Source: Acestrorhynchus altus (lineage: Eukaryota; Chordata; Actinopteri; Characiformes; Acestrorhynchidae). From it: 64,000 nt of DNA. The position numbers and the translations under genes are program-made. Positions 11,990 through 22,959 of this stretch are shown piece after piece (position 1 is the stretch's first letter; each line of letters opens with the position of its first letter). Under the pieces are notes generated by a model that had not been told where the DNA came from, did not search any database, and saw only the letters and a program-made list of their open reading frames with translations. The stretch lies in the NCBI GenBank assembly GCA_034509495.1, contig CM067505.1, positions 7,611,032 through 7,675,031 of the forward strand. The letters are read 5' to 3'.

Positions 11990-12175
11990 GATTGGGAACC
12001 AACCTTGTGACTGGAAGCTTGCTGGTTTGATTCCCTGAACTGGCAGGACATGACTGACATTCCCTTGAGCAAGGTACTGCTCCACAGCTGCTCCCGGGCA
12101 CCATAGATCGGGCTTCCCATCACTCTGGGCATGTGTGCTCACTGACCCCTAGTGTGTGAATTCATTAGTATGTTA
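11990..12175 (-). repeat. Interspersed repeat, family A, copy 2 (minus strand)
   Basis: The reverse complement matches family A: ACTAGGGGTCAGTGAGCAC, GGAGCAGCTGTGGAGCAGTA, a TTGCTCAAGGGAATGTCAGT-like stretch, and GGGAATCAAACCAGCAAGC. It lies within about 30 bp of the 5' end of the LINE relic. Confidence 0.7.
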
Positions 12176-12679
12176 GTGTGTCTTTCACTGCATGGAAGTG
12201 TTCAATGCATAGGACAAATTCCCTTCTGTGAAATCACAGTGGGTCTATGTGCACATTTACATTTACATGTATTTGCCACTGTGTTGGAACCTAGCATTTC
12301 CAGAAATGTGAGGATGATTACTTTTGAATTAGTGACAGTAGGTTTTCATGTCCAGTGGAAAATGACACTTTGGAGAAGTTGCAATAGCATCTTTTGTGAA
12401 AAGCTGAGGTTTAAGGCTGAGCAAAAGAGAGAGAGGACATTTATGAAGTGTTTAATGAATGCTCTGGAGTGCTATGAAAACTAGAATTCTAGCCAAAAGA
12501 GGCACTCTGGCAGAAATGTCATTTGAAAAACATAAGCGCATATTCTCTACTTTGATTTACTCAAAACATCATAAATTTTTTTTTTTAACCAATGTCCAGC
12601 CATGTGTGTCTCACGTTTGACATTAAAAAGGATTTATAGATGTTTTTCTTCTGAACGTTTTGTGCTTGCTTTGGTCTAG

Positions 12680-12852
12680 AATCGACTGTGCTGGGATTCT
12701 GAAACTGCGGAACTCTGACATTGAGCTGCGGAAAGGTGAGACAGATATTGGGAGGAAGAACACCCGCGTCAGGATGGTGTTCCGTGTCCACATTAACCAA
12801 CCGAATGGCAGAACAGTGTCTCTGCAGGTGGCGTCCAACCCCATTGAGTGCT
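12680..12852 (+). CDS. nfatc1: nfatc1 exon 6: end of DNA-binding subdomain and start of IPT/TIG domain
   Basis: Encodes IDCAGILKLRNSDIELRKGE, then TDIGRKNTRVRMVFRVHI, QPNGRTVSLQVASNPIEC. It spans the linker between the two immunoglobulin-like folds of the Rel homology region. The first base finishes the AT|A codon. The last base (T) begins the Ser codon completed by CC in exon 7. Acceptor tggtctag, donor gtgagt. Nearly every residue matches vertebrate NFATC1 as I know it. Confidence 0.97.
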
Positions 12853-14454
12853 GTGAGTCCGCATACAATGCTTTAGAAAGAAAAGATCGAACACACATTC
12901 ACTATGTGAAGAAAACACTGATTTGCAATGAGATTGTTACAGATTTTGATGTGAATTGCAGTATATTTAATGTAAATGAGGGATCCATGTATGTGAACTG
13001 ATATAAGAAATGAAATTAACATATTGATTCATTGAAGTGCAGTTCAAGCTGAATATTGAAATTAGCATGTTGTAGGTATTATCATTTCATCCAGTTCATC
13101 CAGAGTGCATTTCACAGCCCTGCATAGGACACATCTTCCACTTCTGCCCATTAAAATAAAGGAAAGCACACCAGTGTCTTTGGATTTAGAGTGATAGTTT
13201 CATAAATAGCCAGTAAATGTTGTTTAGAATGCTAATTTCCTCAGCTCTAGAGTGTGACCATTGGCTGAAAGCTTATCGCACATTTTTATTTGTGAAAGGC
13301 AGTTTTTGGCACTGATGTGTGCCAGAAGCTGTCATATACTATGAGGTAAATGAGAAGGACCATTATACAGTACAATAAGCACAGCTCATAAAATAAGAAG
13401 GATTGCTGGTGCTTGGCCAGTCGCTTACTGAAAACAGCAGCAATATGAAACATATCAGGAAAGTCAGAGCTAGCCAGGTTTCATTTGCAAGTTGTTTTTT
13501 ATAGAGGTTAATATTTTTTTGTTTTCATGGCTTTCATGAGTTGAGGGGTTGCTTGCCAACTTAATATCATCACCAGATTTAAATTTGGGAAGGTCAGTCA
13601 GTTGGAGATGTGGACAATATGGTAAAAATGTAAAATTACATTCAGGGGTGTAAGGTTGGAGCATTTTTTCTGGGCCTCCGGAGCACCAGATGTTGAAGAG
13701 GCTGACGAAGATGCTTTGCTGGCTTAGAGCTCACAACTGCTGTGTAAAGACAGCAATGCTTTAACGCTGATTTTGTGGCCCTTTTTCATCTTCATGCATC
13801 TCAAAAACAAAAGTTTTTATTGAGGACAGGTTTGTCGGTAGCCAGGCTTTTTGGCTTCACAGGGCAAAGCACCTGTCAAACACAATATACTTGTGAAGAA
13901 GACAAATGTTCACTTACTTTTTCTAGCCTGCACTGTGGATGTTGACCCAATGTTCTCAGTAAAAAATATGACCAGTACAACTCTACTGACTTGGATAGTT
14001 ATGACTTGGATAATGATCAGACCACAGAATAATATTGCAATATAGTGAAGTATTGTCCACCCTGGATCGCAGTATCACTGTACTTGACATTTCCACAGAA
14101 ATATGATAGTCACATTTGAACCCTTAAGAAAATAAGCTAAACAAAGACCAACTGCTTGTTAAATAATATCATCAGGCCCTGAAGGCTTCATTCAGGCAAC
14201 AAAAATGATTCCACTAAAAATGTTATAAATGATTATGGAAAATTAACAATAAAACCAGTTCAGTTGTTAACTTTCCATCTTCAACAATCAGTACGTTTTT
14301 GGAACAGATAATGCTTTTTTTTGGCTTCCCTGAGGGTATGAAACATTATGCAATTGACATGACTTATTGTTTAGATGTTTTAACCCAATTTTAGAACGAA
14401 TTAGAACTTCTTTACTGGTTTTAACTCAGTGTTTGTGTGTGTATGTGTGGTTAG
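12853..14454 (+). other. nfatc1: nfatc1 intron 6
   Basis: A 1.6 kb intron of AT-rich unique-looking sequence. I see no repeat family, RNA gene or exon in it. Its 3' end is odd: the tract before the acceptor is GT-rich and not pyrimidine-rich. Confidence 0.85.
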
Positions 14455-14595
14455 CCCAGCGGTCAGCACAGGAGCTGCCTCTGGTGGACAGACAGAGCTT
14501 GGAGAGCTGTTCTGCCTCAGGAGGAGAAACAATGGTCCTCAGTGGATACAACTTCCAGCCTGACTCCAAAGTGGTGTTTGTGGAGAAAGCACAAG
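14455..14595 (+). CDS. nfatc1: nfatc1 exon 7: IPT/TIG (dimerisation) domain
   Basis: Encodes S-QRSAQELPLVDRQSLES, then SGGETMVLSGYNFQPDSKVV, FVEKAQ. It is part of the second Rel fold, which packs against partner proteins such as AP-1 on composite sites. The acceptor was chosen at AG 14453-14454 because only that AG restores the Ser codon (T|CC) and the frame. Other AGs at 14428-14429 and 14458-14459 would shift it. The donor is gtaggg. The last base (G) joins AT of exon 8 to give Asp. Confidence 0.95.
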
Positions 14596-14775
14596 GTAGG
14601 GGAACTCTTTGGAACTGTAGGAATGTGGTAGGATGTTATGGCTGAAGTAATGGAATATGTTGAGATGGAGCCTTTTTGCCTGACCTAGGAGGATTCTAGG
14701 ACTCCAATGTTGCTCTCTCCTAGGCATGAGTTGGCAAGAAGCTTCACGTTTGTGTAGCCATTTTATGTGGCAGTG

Positions 14776-14872
14776 GTTGGTGTGGTGTAGTTGGTAATAA
14801 CACCACCCACTCTGTAGGGGTTTGATTCTACAGCCAAAGAAGCATACCATGGTATGCAAGATTGCTAATACT
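14776..14872 (+). mobile_element. tRNA-derived SINE-like copy (family C/D), plus strand, truncated
   Basis: Starts TTGGTGTGGTGTAGTTGG and continues with TAATAACACCACCC and a box B-like GGGGTTTGATTCTA, the same head seen in reverse at 3847-4042 and 29957-30081. The body is cut off before the AC array. Confidence 0.6.
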
Positions 14873-14905
14873 ACATTCAGAATCAGATTTATTGGCTAAG
14901 CGTGT

Positions 14906-14916
14906 CACACACACAC

Positions 14917-14957
<41 letters not shown>
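14906..14957. repeat. (AC)n microsatellite
   Basis: About 26 CA units with one GC interruption. Directly preceded by AATCAGATTTATTGGCTAAG, a segment often found beside such arrays in teleost repeats. Confidence 0.95.
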
Positions 14958-14960
<3 letters not shown>

Positions 14961-15065
14961 CAAGCCAAGGCCCCTGTTTTGTTTGCATCATAACATTAGA
15001 TTTAGTTCTTTTCCTTTATTTAGCTTCCCTCTGCCTTTAATAACTTTTTAATGGTATTAAGCATC

Positions 15066-15200
15066 ATTAGGGATGTTCCGATCCATCAGTTCTGATACAG
15101 GCATATTTTAACGGATCAGGTTCTGATCCCTTTCTGATTCTTTGTTTTTACCGCCGGGCTCAGGGAAAGTGCCCTCTAGTGTAGTAGATGCCATTCACTG
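15066..15200. repeat. Probable DNA-transposon relic
   Basis: TAGGGATGTTCCGATCC at the left, then an AT-rich GGATCAGGTTCTGATCCC stretch. The GATGTTCCGATC start resembles hAT-derived repeats common in fishes. No ends or target duplication could be fixed. Confidence 0.35.
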
Positions 15201-16277
15201 ATATTATTCAGAGTGAGGGAGGTTCTCAGAAGGTAACAAAACAGCTGAGAGTCTGCATGTGGTAAGTAAACGGACAAAAAAGACAACAAAATACATCAGT
15301 TTACCTGAGGAGGTCGTTTTGCAAATACCATGCTGGTCACCATAACTCAGTTACTATGAAATGAAAAATCACAGAAAGATGACAATAAAGTTTCTCTCTT
15401 TTGTTAGTAAAACAAGGCTAACTTTGGCCTTTTCTCTGTTTTGGGTCTTTAGAGCTGGGCTGCCCCTCCAGAGATCAGTGCAGCCAGAGCAGGTGTGCTG
15501 TTAAAGGTCATCACAGTTGAACTCAATGTAAATTTTTGCATGTTAAATGTAATCACTATGAAAACTGTTGAGGCCAAATCATTGCTAATCTCACTGAAAT
15601 GAATGTAACTTGGCAAAAAATTCACTTGGTTTGAGCACAGTTTACTTAACTGAATTGGTTCAGATTGCAAAATAAAAAACAGATGAATATACTCCTAATT
15701 GTTATATAGTCTTACTTTTCTGGTTATTATTTCAAACTTTTATCAACAATTTCATTGCATTGGAGTGCACTGAATGTGCTTGCAGTCGTGATTAATTTCA
15801 AGAATTTCCAGAACTTTCGTTTGTAATTTGATACATTTTGATGAAAAGAAAGTTAAATTAGTCATTCAGTCATTTTAATTATAATATTTACATAAAATGA
15901 TATTGTCATTATGTTGAAAATGACATTTCAAGTCCAGATCATGCAGCCTTAGTCTGGGTCCAAGTGTGTAAGGACATATGCACACAGTTCGTGTGGGTGT
16001 CTGCACGCTCTGTCGCGCCCCTTCAAAAAGAAAACCCTTCAGACCACCACTTCCCTCCCTCCCTCCTTCCCCTGCTCCCTCCTCTGCCGTCAAAATATCC
16101 CTCTCCCTGCCAGAGTGCCACATGTGGAGCACATTAATGTGCTGTATTTTTAACCCAACAGATTTACATTTCCAGAACTTTCCATTCCCTGTGCAAGCCA
16201 GGAATGAAGCACAAACACAGAATGTGGCAGTCTGCACTGTCCCAAGTGCCTGGGCGTTTGTTTTGATTTTTTTTTTC

Positions 16278-16281
<4 letters not shown>

Positions 16282-16333
<52 letters not shown>

Positions 16334-16354
16334 CCTCCCTCCCTCCCTCCATCC
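16282..16354. repeat. (CT)n followed by (CCCT)n array
   Basis: About 49 bp of CT followed by about 20 bp of CCCT units, all pyrimidine on the plus strand. Confidence 0.97.
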
Positions 16355-17341
16355 CCCTTTACTCCTGCCATTTTTTCCTCCTTTCATTTTTCCATATGGA
16401 AAATAGCAGTGGTTGCCTCTGGCTGTTGATGCCCGAGGTTTACAAACAGCGTTTTTCTTGATGAGTTGAAAAATTAAAAAACAAAGGCAGGGCATACAGG
16501 AAAGGATGACACAGACTCGTGTAAACAAGCTGGATATCCTACAGCCTATAGAACAAGGCTAAAGGAAGTTCCCTCATTGTTCTACCTGTGAAGAGAGGAT
16601 CCAAGGACAAGGCAGGCCGCTGAGACGGAGTGTTCTAGAATAACACCGGCGGCATCCTGTTTTAGTCACCATTCTGCTTGACTTGAATAGAACAGCGAGA
16701 TGTTAATCTCAGTGAATGCACTCGAACAATTTCAGCATTTTTAAAGGTTAAAGTTGGGGAGAAAGCAGACCTTAGGCCCTTTTAATAACCTTTAGTTATA
16801 ACCTTCACCTTTGAGATTGAGATATCATGGTTCTGTATAATCATGTGGACTGGTACCCTGTCCAGAGTGTCGTCCTGCTTGTGCCCAGTCATTCTGTGTG
16901 GGTTTTTGGGCTCACGATGGGAAACCTACCCATCAAGGTTCATTCCTGTTAGTTGATTGCCTTTCGTACAGAAGAACCCTTTCTTAAAACGTAGGCTAAA
17001 AAAATCTTATTTACACATGCTGTGCTTTTCTCAGTAGCAATAAGTGTGGGTTTGTGTATAGAACCCTATAAAACCTAAACATAAATACATTGAAAAGTAA
17101 GAAAGTGTTACTCTATACTGTATATAAGTGGGACTTCCACATATATAATTAATATGAGTGTGCCCCCATGTCCTGTCATTGTGTGAAAAGAAACGTGTCC
17201 GGACATAGCTGTGCTGGTTGGAGGAAGGGTGTGTGTTCTTGTTTTTGTGAAGAGGGTTTCCCCACGTCTGGCACTATGTGTGGATTCTTGGGCAATCCTC
17301 ACATGGAAACTCCCCTATGCCAGCCCACCAGCATCGGCCAC

Positions 17342-17343
<2 letters not shown>

Positions 17344-17410
<67 letters not shown>
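17344..17410. repeat. (CT)n microsatellite with C interruptions
   Basis: About 67 bp of CT repeats with CCC interruptions near 17372 and 17398-17405. Confidence 0.97.
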
Positions 17411-17412
<2 letters not shown>

Positions 17413-17589
17413 CTATCGTTCTCTCCTGCTGGAATTTATTTCTTTCGAATCCGTCATAAGCTCAGGTACATTCCTAATAGAGAGTTCTTCGGTGGTTCTT
17501 CACTGAAGGCAATGCTGCACATCAGCATAAGCCCATCCTGCCAACATTAGTGCAAGTGTCAGCTGGAGGGGATGAATCAAAGCTGTCTT

Positions 17590-17882
17590 GTTTTGGGGCT
17601 GTGGAGCAGTGGACATGCATTCTTTGGAATGACGGAGCTCCAACATCTACCTTATCAAATTGATTACCAAAACTGGTCATCCAACATCAGAACCTTACCT
17701 CATTATTGTTGTTGTGGCTGCTATCAAATCTTCCTAGCAGTGTTCCAACATCAGGTGTAAAGTCGTCTTAGGACAGTAGAGGCTGTTACTGCAACAAAAG
17801 AAGAGGCCGAAATGTTTATTGAGACTCTCGATTTTAGAAGAATATTGGAAGAGCAGGTGTCCCCAAACTTTTGGACATGGAT
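17590..17882 (+). mobile_element. Non-autonomous repeat related to the 25.5 kb tandem array
   Basis: Begins near GGGGCTGTGGAGCAGTGGAC, contains GGAATGACGGAGCTCC and CATCCAACATCAGAACC, and ends with GCAGGTGTCCCCAAACTTTT. The first half shares GAGCAGTGG, GTGATGGA and CAACATCAG words with 25484-25937. The terminal GCAGGTGTCC-CTTTTGG segment is typical of a repeat widespread in fishes. No coding capacity. Confidence 0.6.
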
Positions 17883-18394
17883 TAAAGTGAATGAGCAGGG
17901 CACATCTGCTAAAGGTAATGGAAAGAGAAAGATAAGAGAGAGTGGGCGCCACTGCTGGAGAACAGCATGAACTCGGAGGGGAGGGATTGTTTGTGTGCTT
18001 TGAGGGAAGGAGAGTGAAAAGGGGACTCCTACAGTCTGACTCATACTTGGGGAATCTCTTTGTCTCTCCACCTCCGTGATATTCTTTCGGAGTATCTCTC
18101 TTTCTGTCTCTATGTGGGCAACGTGACACCCTGCACTGCTCCACCAGCCACACATCAGACATCCAAAATATATATATATCTCAAAGGGGTATAATAAGAG
18201 ATAATAAGAAGAATCAAAACTTTCTGAATCAGAACAGCATATTTAGTTTGCCTGCAGTTATCATTGCTAAATCGACATGAAAGCCTTGACACACATGATC
18301 TACGATGCATATACACCCCTAATATGCACATTGTACATTAGCCATCAGCAAGCTCTGTTCGGATATTTGAACTGTTTTGTTGGATTTAAGGAAA

Positions 18395-18770
18395 TTGGGA
18401 AGGCCATTCCAAAGCTTTAACGTGAGCCTTTATTGCCAGTTCCATGACCACCTTTGATGGAGTTATAGTCTTGTTCAAACACCCCGATGTGCCCAAGTGT
18501 CAGTCATCTAGCCAATGGTTTCAGGTTATGCTGAAGAAGTCTGAGGTAGTAATCCTTCTCCTTTGTTTGATCCACTTTGTGCAATGCATCGGTTCCCCTG
18601 AGCGCAAAGAACCCCAGAGCACGATGCTCCCACCACCATGCTTAATAGTCAGTGCAGTGTTCTTAGGGTTGAATGCCATATATTTGCTCCTCCAAAACAT
18701 GCTATATTGACTTGCTGTAGCAGTGCAACCTTTAGGTAATAATTGGATTATTAAGCCAGTTTGCAAGATT
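18395..18770 (-). pseudogene. Tc1/mariner transposase relic (minus strand)
   Basis: On the plus strand it reads GGAAGGCCATTCCAAAGC, GTCTTGTTCAAACACCC, then CCCAGAGCACGATGCTCCCA and CCACCATGCTT. These are the reverse complement of Tc1-like transposase coding sequence. The minus-strand frame gives MFWRSKYMAFNPKNTALTIK followed by HGGGSIVLWG, matching the Tc1 catalytic-domain signature around KHGGGSIMLWG. No complete frame or terminal repeats remain. Confidence 0.85.
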
Positions 18771-19033
18771 GCATGTTTTAACTGGTAACTTTAACTTTAA
18801 CTTACAGCAAGAAATGATGGTCCATTTATACTGCAAGGCAGTTTTTTGCAAAAACCAAATGTGATGAAAAATGTCCTGGAAAACTACTGGAACATATTAT
18901 TTCCATGAAAGAGATATATTTCACTCCAGAAACTCAGATTAAAGCCCAAACCCTACCTCAGTGAACTTGCTAAACATTCTAAGTCAATTTTTTGGTGCAA
19001 GTGTTTTTCTTTAGCATTTTATTTCCACTCCAG

Positions 19034-19323
19034 TCAACTCCAATTTTTTGGAACTGAAGAAGTGACTCCATTTGGAATACACTACCAGCCCTATGGATTA
19101 ATAATGGCACGGCGCTTCTCTTTCTCCCGATGGCTGATGATAAATCCGTCAGAAATCATTTCAGTAACGTTTAGAGAACGGTCCCGTTTAAAGAAATGCA
19201 GTCAGCTTCTGGTACACTGTTTATATGATTAAAGAAACTAGACATAACAAGCCTACTTGGATGTGTGCAAATGTAATTCAGAGTTTGATTGATTGCAGCT
19301 ACCATGTTGTCACTGAGCACAGC
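19034..19323 (+). repeat. Direct duplication in intron 7, copy 1
   Basis: A 290-bp segment whose partner lies 1.79 kb downstream (20823-21089) in the same orientation. The longest shared blocks start GATGGCTGATGATAAATCCG, TTTAAAGAAATGCAGTCAGC and GTAATTCAGAGTTTGATTGA. By eye the copies are close to 90 percent identical. Copy 1 has about 20 bp extra near 19080-19102. Not a family I recognise. Could be a duplicated regulatory element or a low-copy repeat. Confidence 0.85.
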
Positions 19324-19849
19324 GTTTGGTTTGAGCAAATTAAATCGCATGGCTGAAAATGCTCACTTGAGGAAAACTGCATCCAAAGATTATAATTCAA
19401 AACGTGACTCGCGCTCTGCACACTCTGCTTTCAGCCATCATGTAGAGTTAAGATAGCATCAGCAGTGGAGTCATCTGTGGTTTGAGCGTGTGTGAGTTTC
19501 TGGAGATTGCTGTCTGGCTTCTATGCCCTTAGACATCAGAAGTGCAATCAGATCTCCAGTCGTTCCTCTGTTCTTTTTTTACTCAGCCTACGCTGATGGT
19601 CGCGATAAGGCCCAGAACGTAGCACTTACTTTATTCCACATCTCGCTTAGCTGATGCTCCGGCGCGGCTATTGGTGCTGATTTTGTTGGACGGCTCTTAA
19701 ATTTGCTGGCCAGGCAATCTGTTGACTTTGTATGTAAATGTGTAATAACAGAACTTAATGGTGTTTAGATTCCCCTTCCGAGGAGCCAAGGCTGACATCT
19801 AAAGTAGCTCACAGCCTTTTTCCATTGATAGGAGAAAGCATGTGCTTAC

Positions 19850-19896
19850 GTGTGTGTGTGTGTGTGTGGGTGTGGGTGTGTGTGTAAGTGTGTGTG
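19850..19896. repeat. Imperfect (GT)n array
   Basis: GT units interrupted by GGG and AA. Confidence 0.85.
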
Positions 19897-20704
19897 GGAG
19901 AGTGTATTACGGATCAGTGGGGATTCCTAGCAGAGGGGGGAAAAAGAGAAAGAAAGAAACAGGCAGACACAAAGAAACTCCCTCATGAGGGAGGAGTGCT
20001 TTTACATCTGGACTTGCTGGATCTTTCACTGGCTGTCCAGCTGCTGAACTACTTCAACGTTCTCCATTGAAAATCACTTAAAAGAAGCCTTTGTTTACTA
20101 ATAAAATTCATATTTTTTTTTTCACAGTTCAGTTCAGGGAGCTACTGGAGTGCAGAACTACTCTAATATCTGCAGTGTTGTTTCATTAGTGGACACAGAC
20201 GTTGTTCATTACAATTATTGACGAAAAATCATTGAAATGTTAACAGTTTCTGAATTTCTTGAATGTTTAATGTTAATGACACTGTGCACAGCAGCTCCAC
20301 AGGTTTTGTGCAAAAGCCTCGGATGAGTCGGTCAAATCAAACCGAGATTCACAAGATTCACAAGCTTTAGTGGAGAACAAAAGACATGAAGACAACCGTG
20401 GTTGTTGACAACGTGGTCAGTGACACAAATTTGTTTACCATGAGGAACATTAAACAAACCTGCCTCATTTTTTTCCTTTGTTTTAAGTCATTGAGAACAG
20501 ATTCCGAGTTGTCGACTTGTTCTCTGACATTTGGAGACCATTACACACTGAGAACCTCAAACATTGCTACAGCTTGGTTGCAAAGCAGATCAGATTTAAC
20601 CGATCAGAGGCAATTGGCTTTGCTCTTCCAAATGGACGATATTACCATTTCCCTCTGTTTTCTGAATTCACCTACTTATTGTACACACATTGCAGCTGCG
20701 CGCA

Positions 20705-20822
20705 CAATATGGTACAATGCAATCAAATATGATTTACAGTATGATGCAACAGAGCACAATACAATGCACTACAATACAGGATAGGCACAATCTGAATCAA
20801 TACAGTACAAGATGATACAGTG
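20705..20822. repeat. Degenerate ACAATACAGT-type tandem array, left part
   Basis: Repeated variants of TACAATGC, GTATGATGCA, ACAATACA and GATACAGTG precede duplication copy 2 directly. Confidence 0.7.
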
Positions 20823-21089
20823 CAACTCCAAATTCCTGGAACTGAAGAATCGACTCTGTTTGGAATTCATAATGACAGCACTTCTCTTTCTCCTGATGGC
20901 TGATGATAAATCCGTCAGGATTCATTTCAGTAAAGTTAAGAGAATGGTCCCATTTAAAGAAATGCAGTCAGCTTCTGGGACACTGTTTATATGGTTAAAG
21001 AAAGTAGACATTACAACCGTACTTGGATGTGTGCCAGTGTAATTCAGAGTTTGATTGATTGCAGCTACCATGCTGTCACTGAGCACAGT
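20823..21089 (+). repeat. Direct duplication in intron 7, copy 2
   Basis: Partner of 19034-19323. Both of its edges touch the ACAATACAGT-type array, unlike copy 1. At four places copy 1 has CpG where copy 2 has TpG or CpA. One open frame through it is broken in copy 1, so coding function is unlikely. Confidence 0.85.
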
Positions 21090-21285
21090 ATATAACACAC
21101 TGCAATACAGTAAAGTTCAATCTCAAACAATACTCTAGAGGATGATACAATACAATACAATACAGTATGGTATGATTCAATAGAACTGTGCACTATGGTA
21201 CAAACTATAACAAAGCAATTCAGTCCAATATGATATAATACAGTGTAGTACAATTGTAGTTCAATTCAATACCACATTACAATAG
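21090..21285. repeat. Degenerate ACAATACAGT-type tandem array, right part
   Basis: Continues the array after copy 2, with ACAATACAATACAATACAG near 21146-21165 and many one-base variants. Together with 20705-20822 it suggests a single array interrupted by copy 2. Confidence 0.75.
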
Positions 21286-21624
21286 CAGGCGGTGTAACAA
21301 TACTGTTTTCCCCATGTTCAATTCTCTGACCAGACAAAACTCTTAATGCTACATTTGTTTACTTGTGTAACATCATTCAAATGTCAGTCACTTTGGATAA
21401 GATTGCAGCCAAATAGCATACATGTAAATATACAACGCAAGACATTACAGAAAGATAGTACACTACACTAGCATATTATATATCACAGTATGATGCAGTA
21501 TAATATTGTATTGAGTTGATAAAAGCTATATTGTTACATTCCAACTGAATATATATGTAGCACTGAAATAGAGGTGTTTGAGCATTGAATATGCAATCAT
21601 CGAAAGACTCATGAGCATCTGCAT

Positions 21625-22110
21625 ATAGTCAAGACAAACATTAAGAGACCCCATGAACACATTTGAATATATGCACAATTGATCTTCATTTTAACTATAT
21701 ATGAAGAATGTAATTCATAGTAATAGTAAAGTTGTGAGGAAACAGTTAGGACACCCTATGCACAAATAGCTGGTATTTCCTCCTTTGGGTGAAAAAAATG
21801 TCAGATGTTTCCTTTAACTCTCCAACCGGAATAAAGATTTTCCCAATCCTTCAGTTATTTGATGCTTCAGGCTTTGTACAGATTGTCTTACATTTTCCTG
21901 AAGCCCCATATGATACAATAAAGATTTCATCGTGGTTCCTATGACTGTGAGCTCTCCAAGCCCCGCTGCAGCAAAGCAGCCCCAAACCATGACACTTTAA
22001 CTTTAGCATGAATTTACCATGAATAATTTAACTTAAGATTCATCCATTCAAATCACATTGTTCCAGAGGTCCTGGTCTTTATCTGGTTACCTCCTTCCTC
22101 CATTCCTCAA
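21625..22110 (-). pseudogene. Second Tc1/mariner-like transposase relic (minus strand)
   Basis: The reverse complement around 21950-21990 reads VMVWGCFAA, a Tc1/mariner signature, followed by LGELTVIG and, after more codons, LYHMGLQENVRQSVQSLK. The plus strand before it has GAGGAAACAGTTAGGACACC. A related but more decayed copy lies at 46968-47390. The ends are uncertain. Confidence 0.75.
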
Positions 22111-22197
22111 TTTTGTTAAAATGATGATCAAATGTCCAGATGTTTCAATATGTTAGGTTAGGTTTTCATGGGATGCCCAGTTTCTTCACAGGACTGA

Positions 22198-22198
<1 letters not shown>

Positions 22199-22246
<48 letters not shown>
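22199..22246. repeat. (TG)n microsatellite
   Basis: About 24 TG units just after the Tc1-like relic. Confidence 0.97.
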
Positions 22247-22248
<2 letters not shown>

Positions 22249-22959
22249 TGTTTCTGGGTGTGTGAGTCAGCATCCATCAGTGCAATCAGTCTATAATCAG
22301 GTATAGGTCTAAGAGAAGAGACTCAGACAGTTCAGGTTGATCTTGGCTTTTGCGTCTGTCTGCCACGACTCGACTCTCCAGATTGAATTCTTCATGGCTA
22401 ATCTGAAGGGCATGCTGCCCGTCAATGGCTTTAGTTACACCTAAACGATTTAAAATAACCAAGACAGGGGAAGCCCCCAGAAAGCTCTTGGAAGAAGTGA
22501 TGTGGTGAAGAATGAACACTTGGTATCTAGTTGCATGGACATATGTGAAGTGGTAGTTGCAGTTTTGCATAGTTAAGGCTTGTCCATGCATGCCAAAGGA
22601 ACCTAAGCGCATCATTAATTTATATGAAATGTGGTAGCCAGTTGCCTAATAAGGAATTAATCATGAAATAATTCTTGCATTATTAATGTGCAGTGAGAAT
22701 CAAAGGCTTGTGGGGACACTTTATTATGTTTTATATGCTTTTTGGAGGGCCAATCGTAATTTTATGTACTTTTAAATTAAGGGAGCATTAAGCATTATAC
22801 TTAACCCTGAATCTGAACGAGTGCTGCTCTGATTACTGTATTACTGTATCACCATAACATTATTAACATAGGGCTAATGGGCGGTAACATAATAAGAACA
22901 GCCAGACAATGAAACGTTATGTATACAGCATAAATGCACATAAAGAAACAAGGGAATTT

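Larger units (their letters stand above)
7553..12679 (+). other. nfatc1: nfatc1 intron 5
   Basis: A 5.1 kb intron, donor gtgagt, acceptor tggtctag. Large parts are mobile DNA: a palindromic element (7658-8365), a GT array (8611-8692), a minus-strand L2-like LINE relic (9992-11965) and a family A repeat at its edge (11990-12175). The stretch 8700-9990 shows no recognisable feature. Confidence 0.85.

Noticed and set aside
15875..16528. Minus-strand open frame of 217 codons, and the plus-strand frame opposite
   Set aside because: Long only because it crosses the CT/CCCT array (Arg-Glu or Ser-Leu repeats). No splice context or protein similarity.
20812..21042. Open frame of 76 codons in duplication copy 2
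   Set aside because: The same frame is disrupted in copy 1 and includes non-duplicated flank, so it is not a conserved coding exon.
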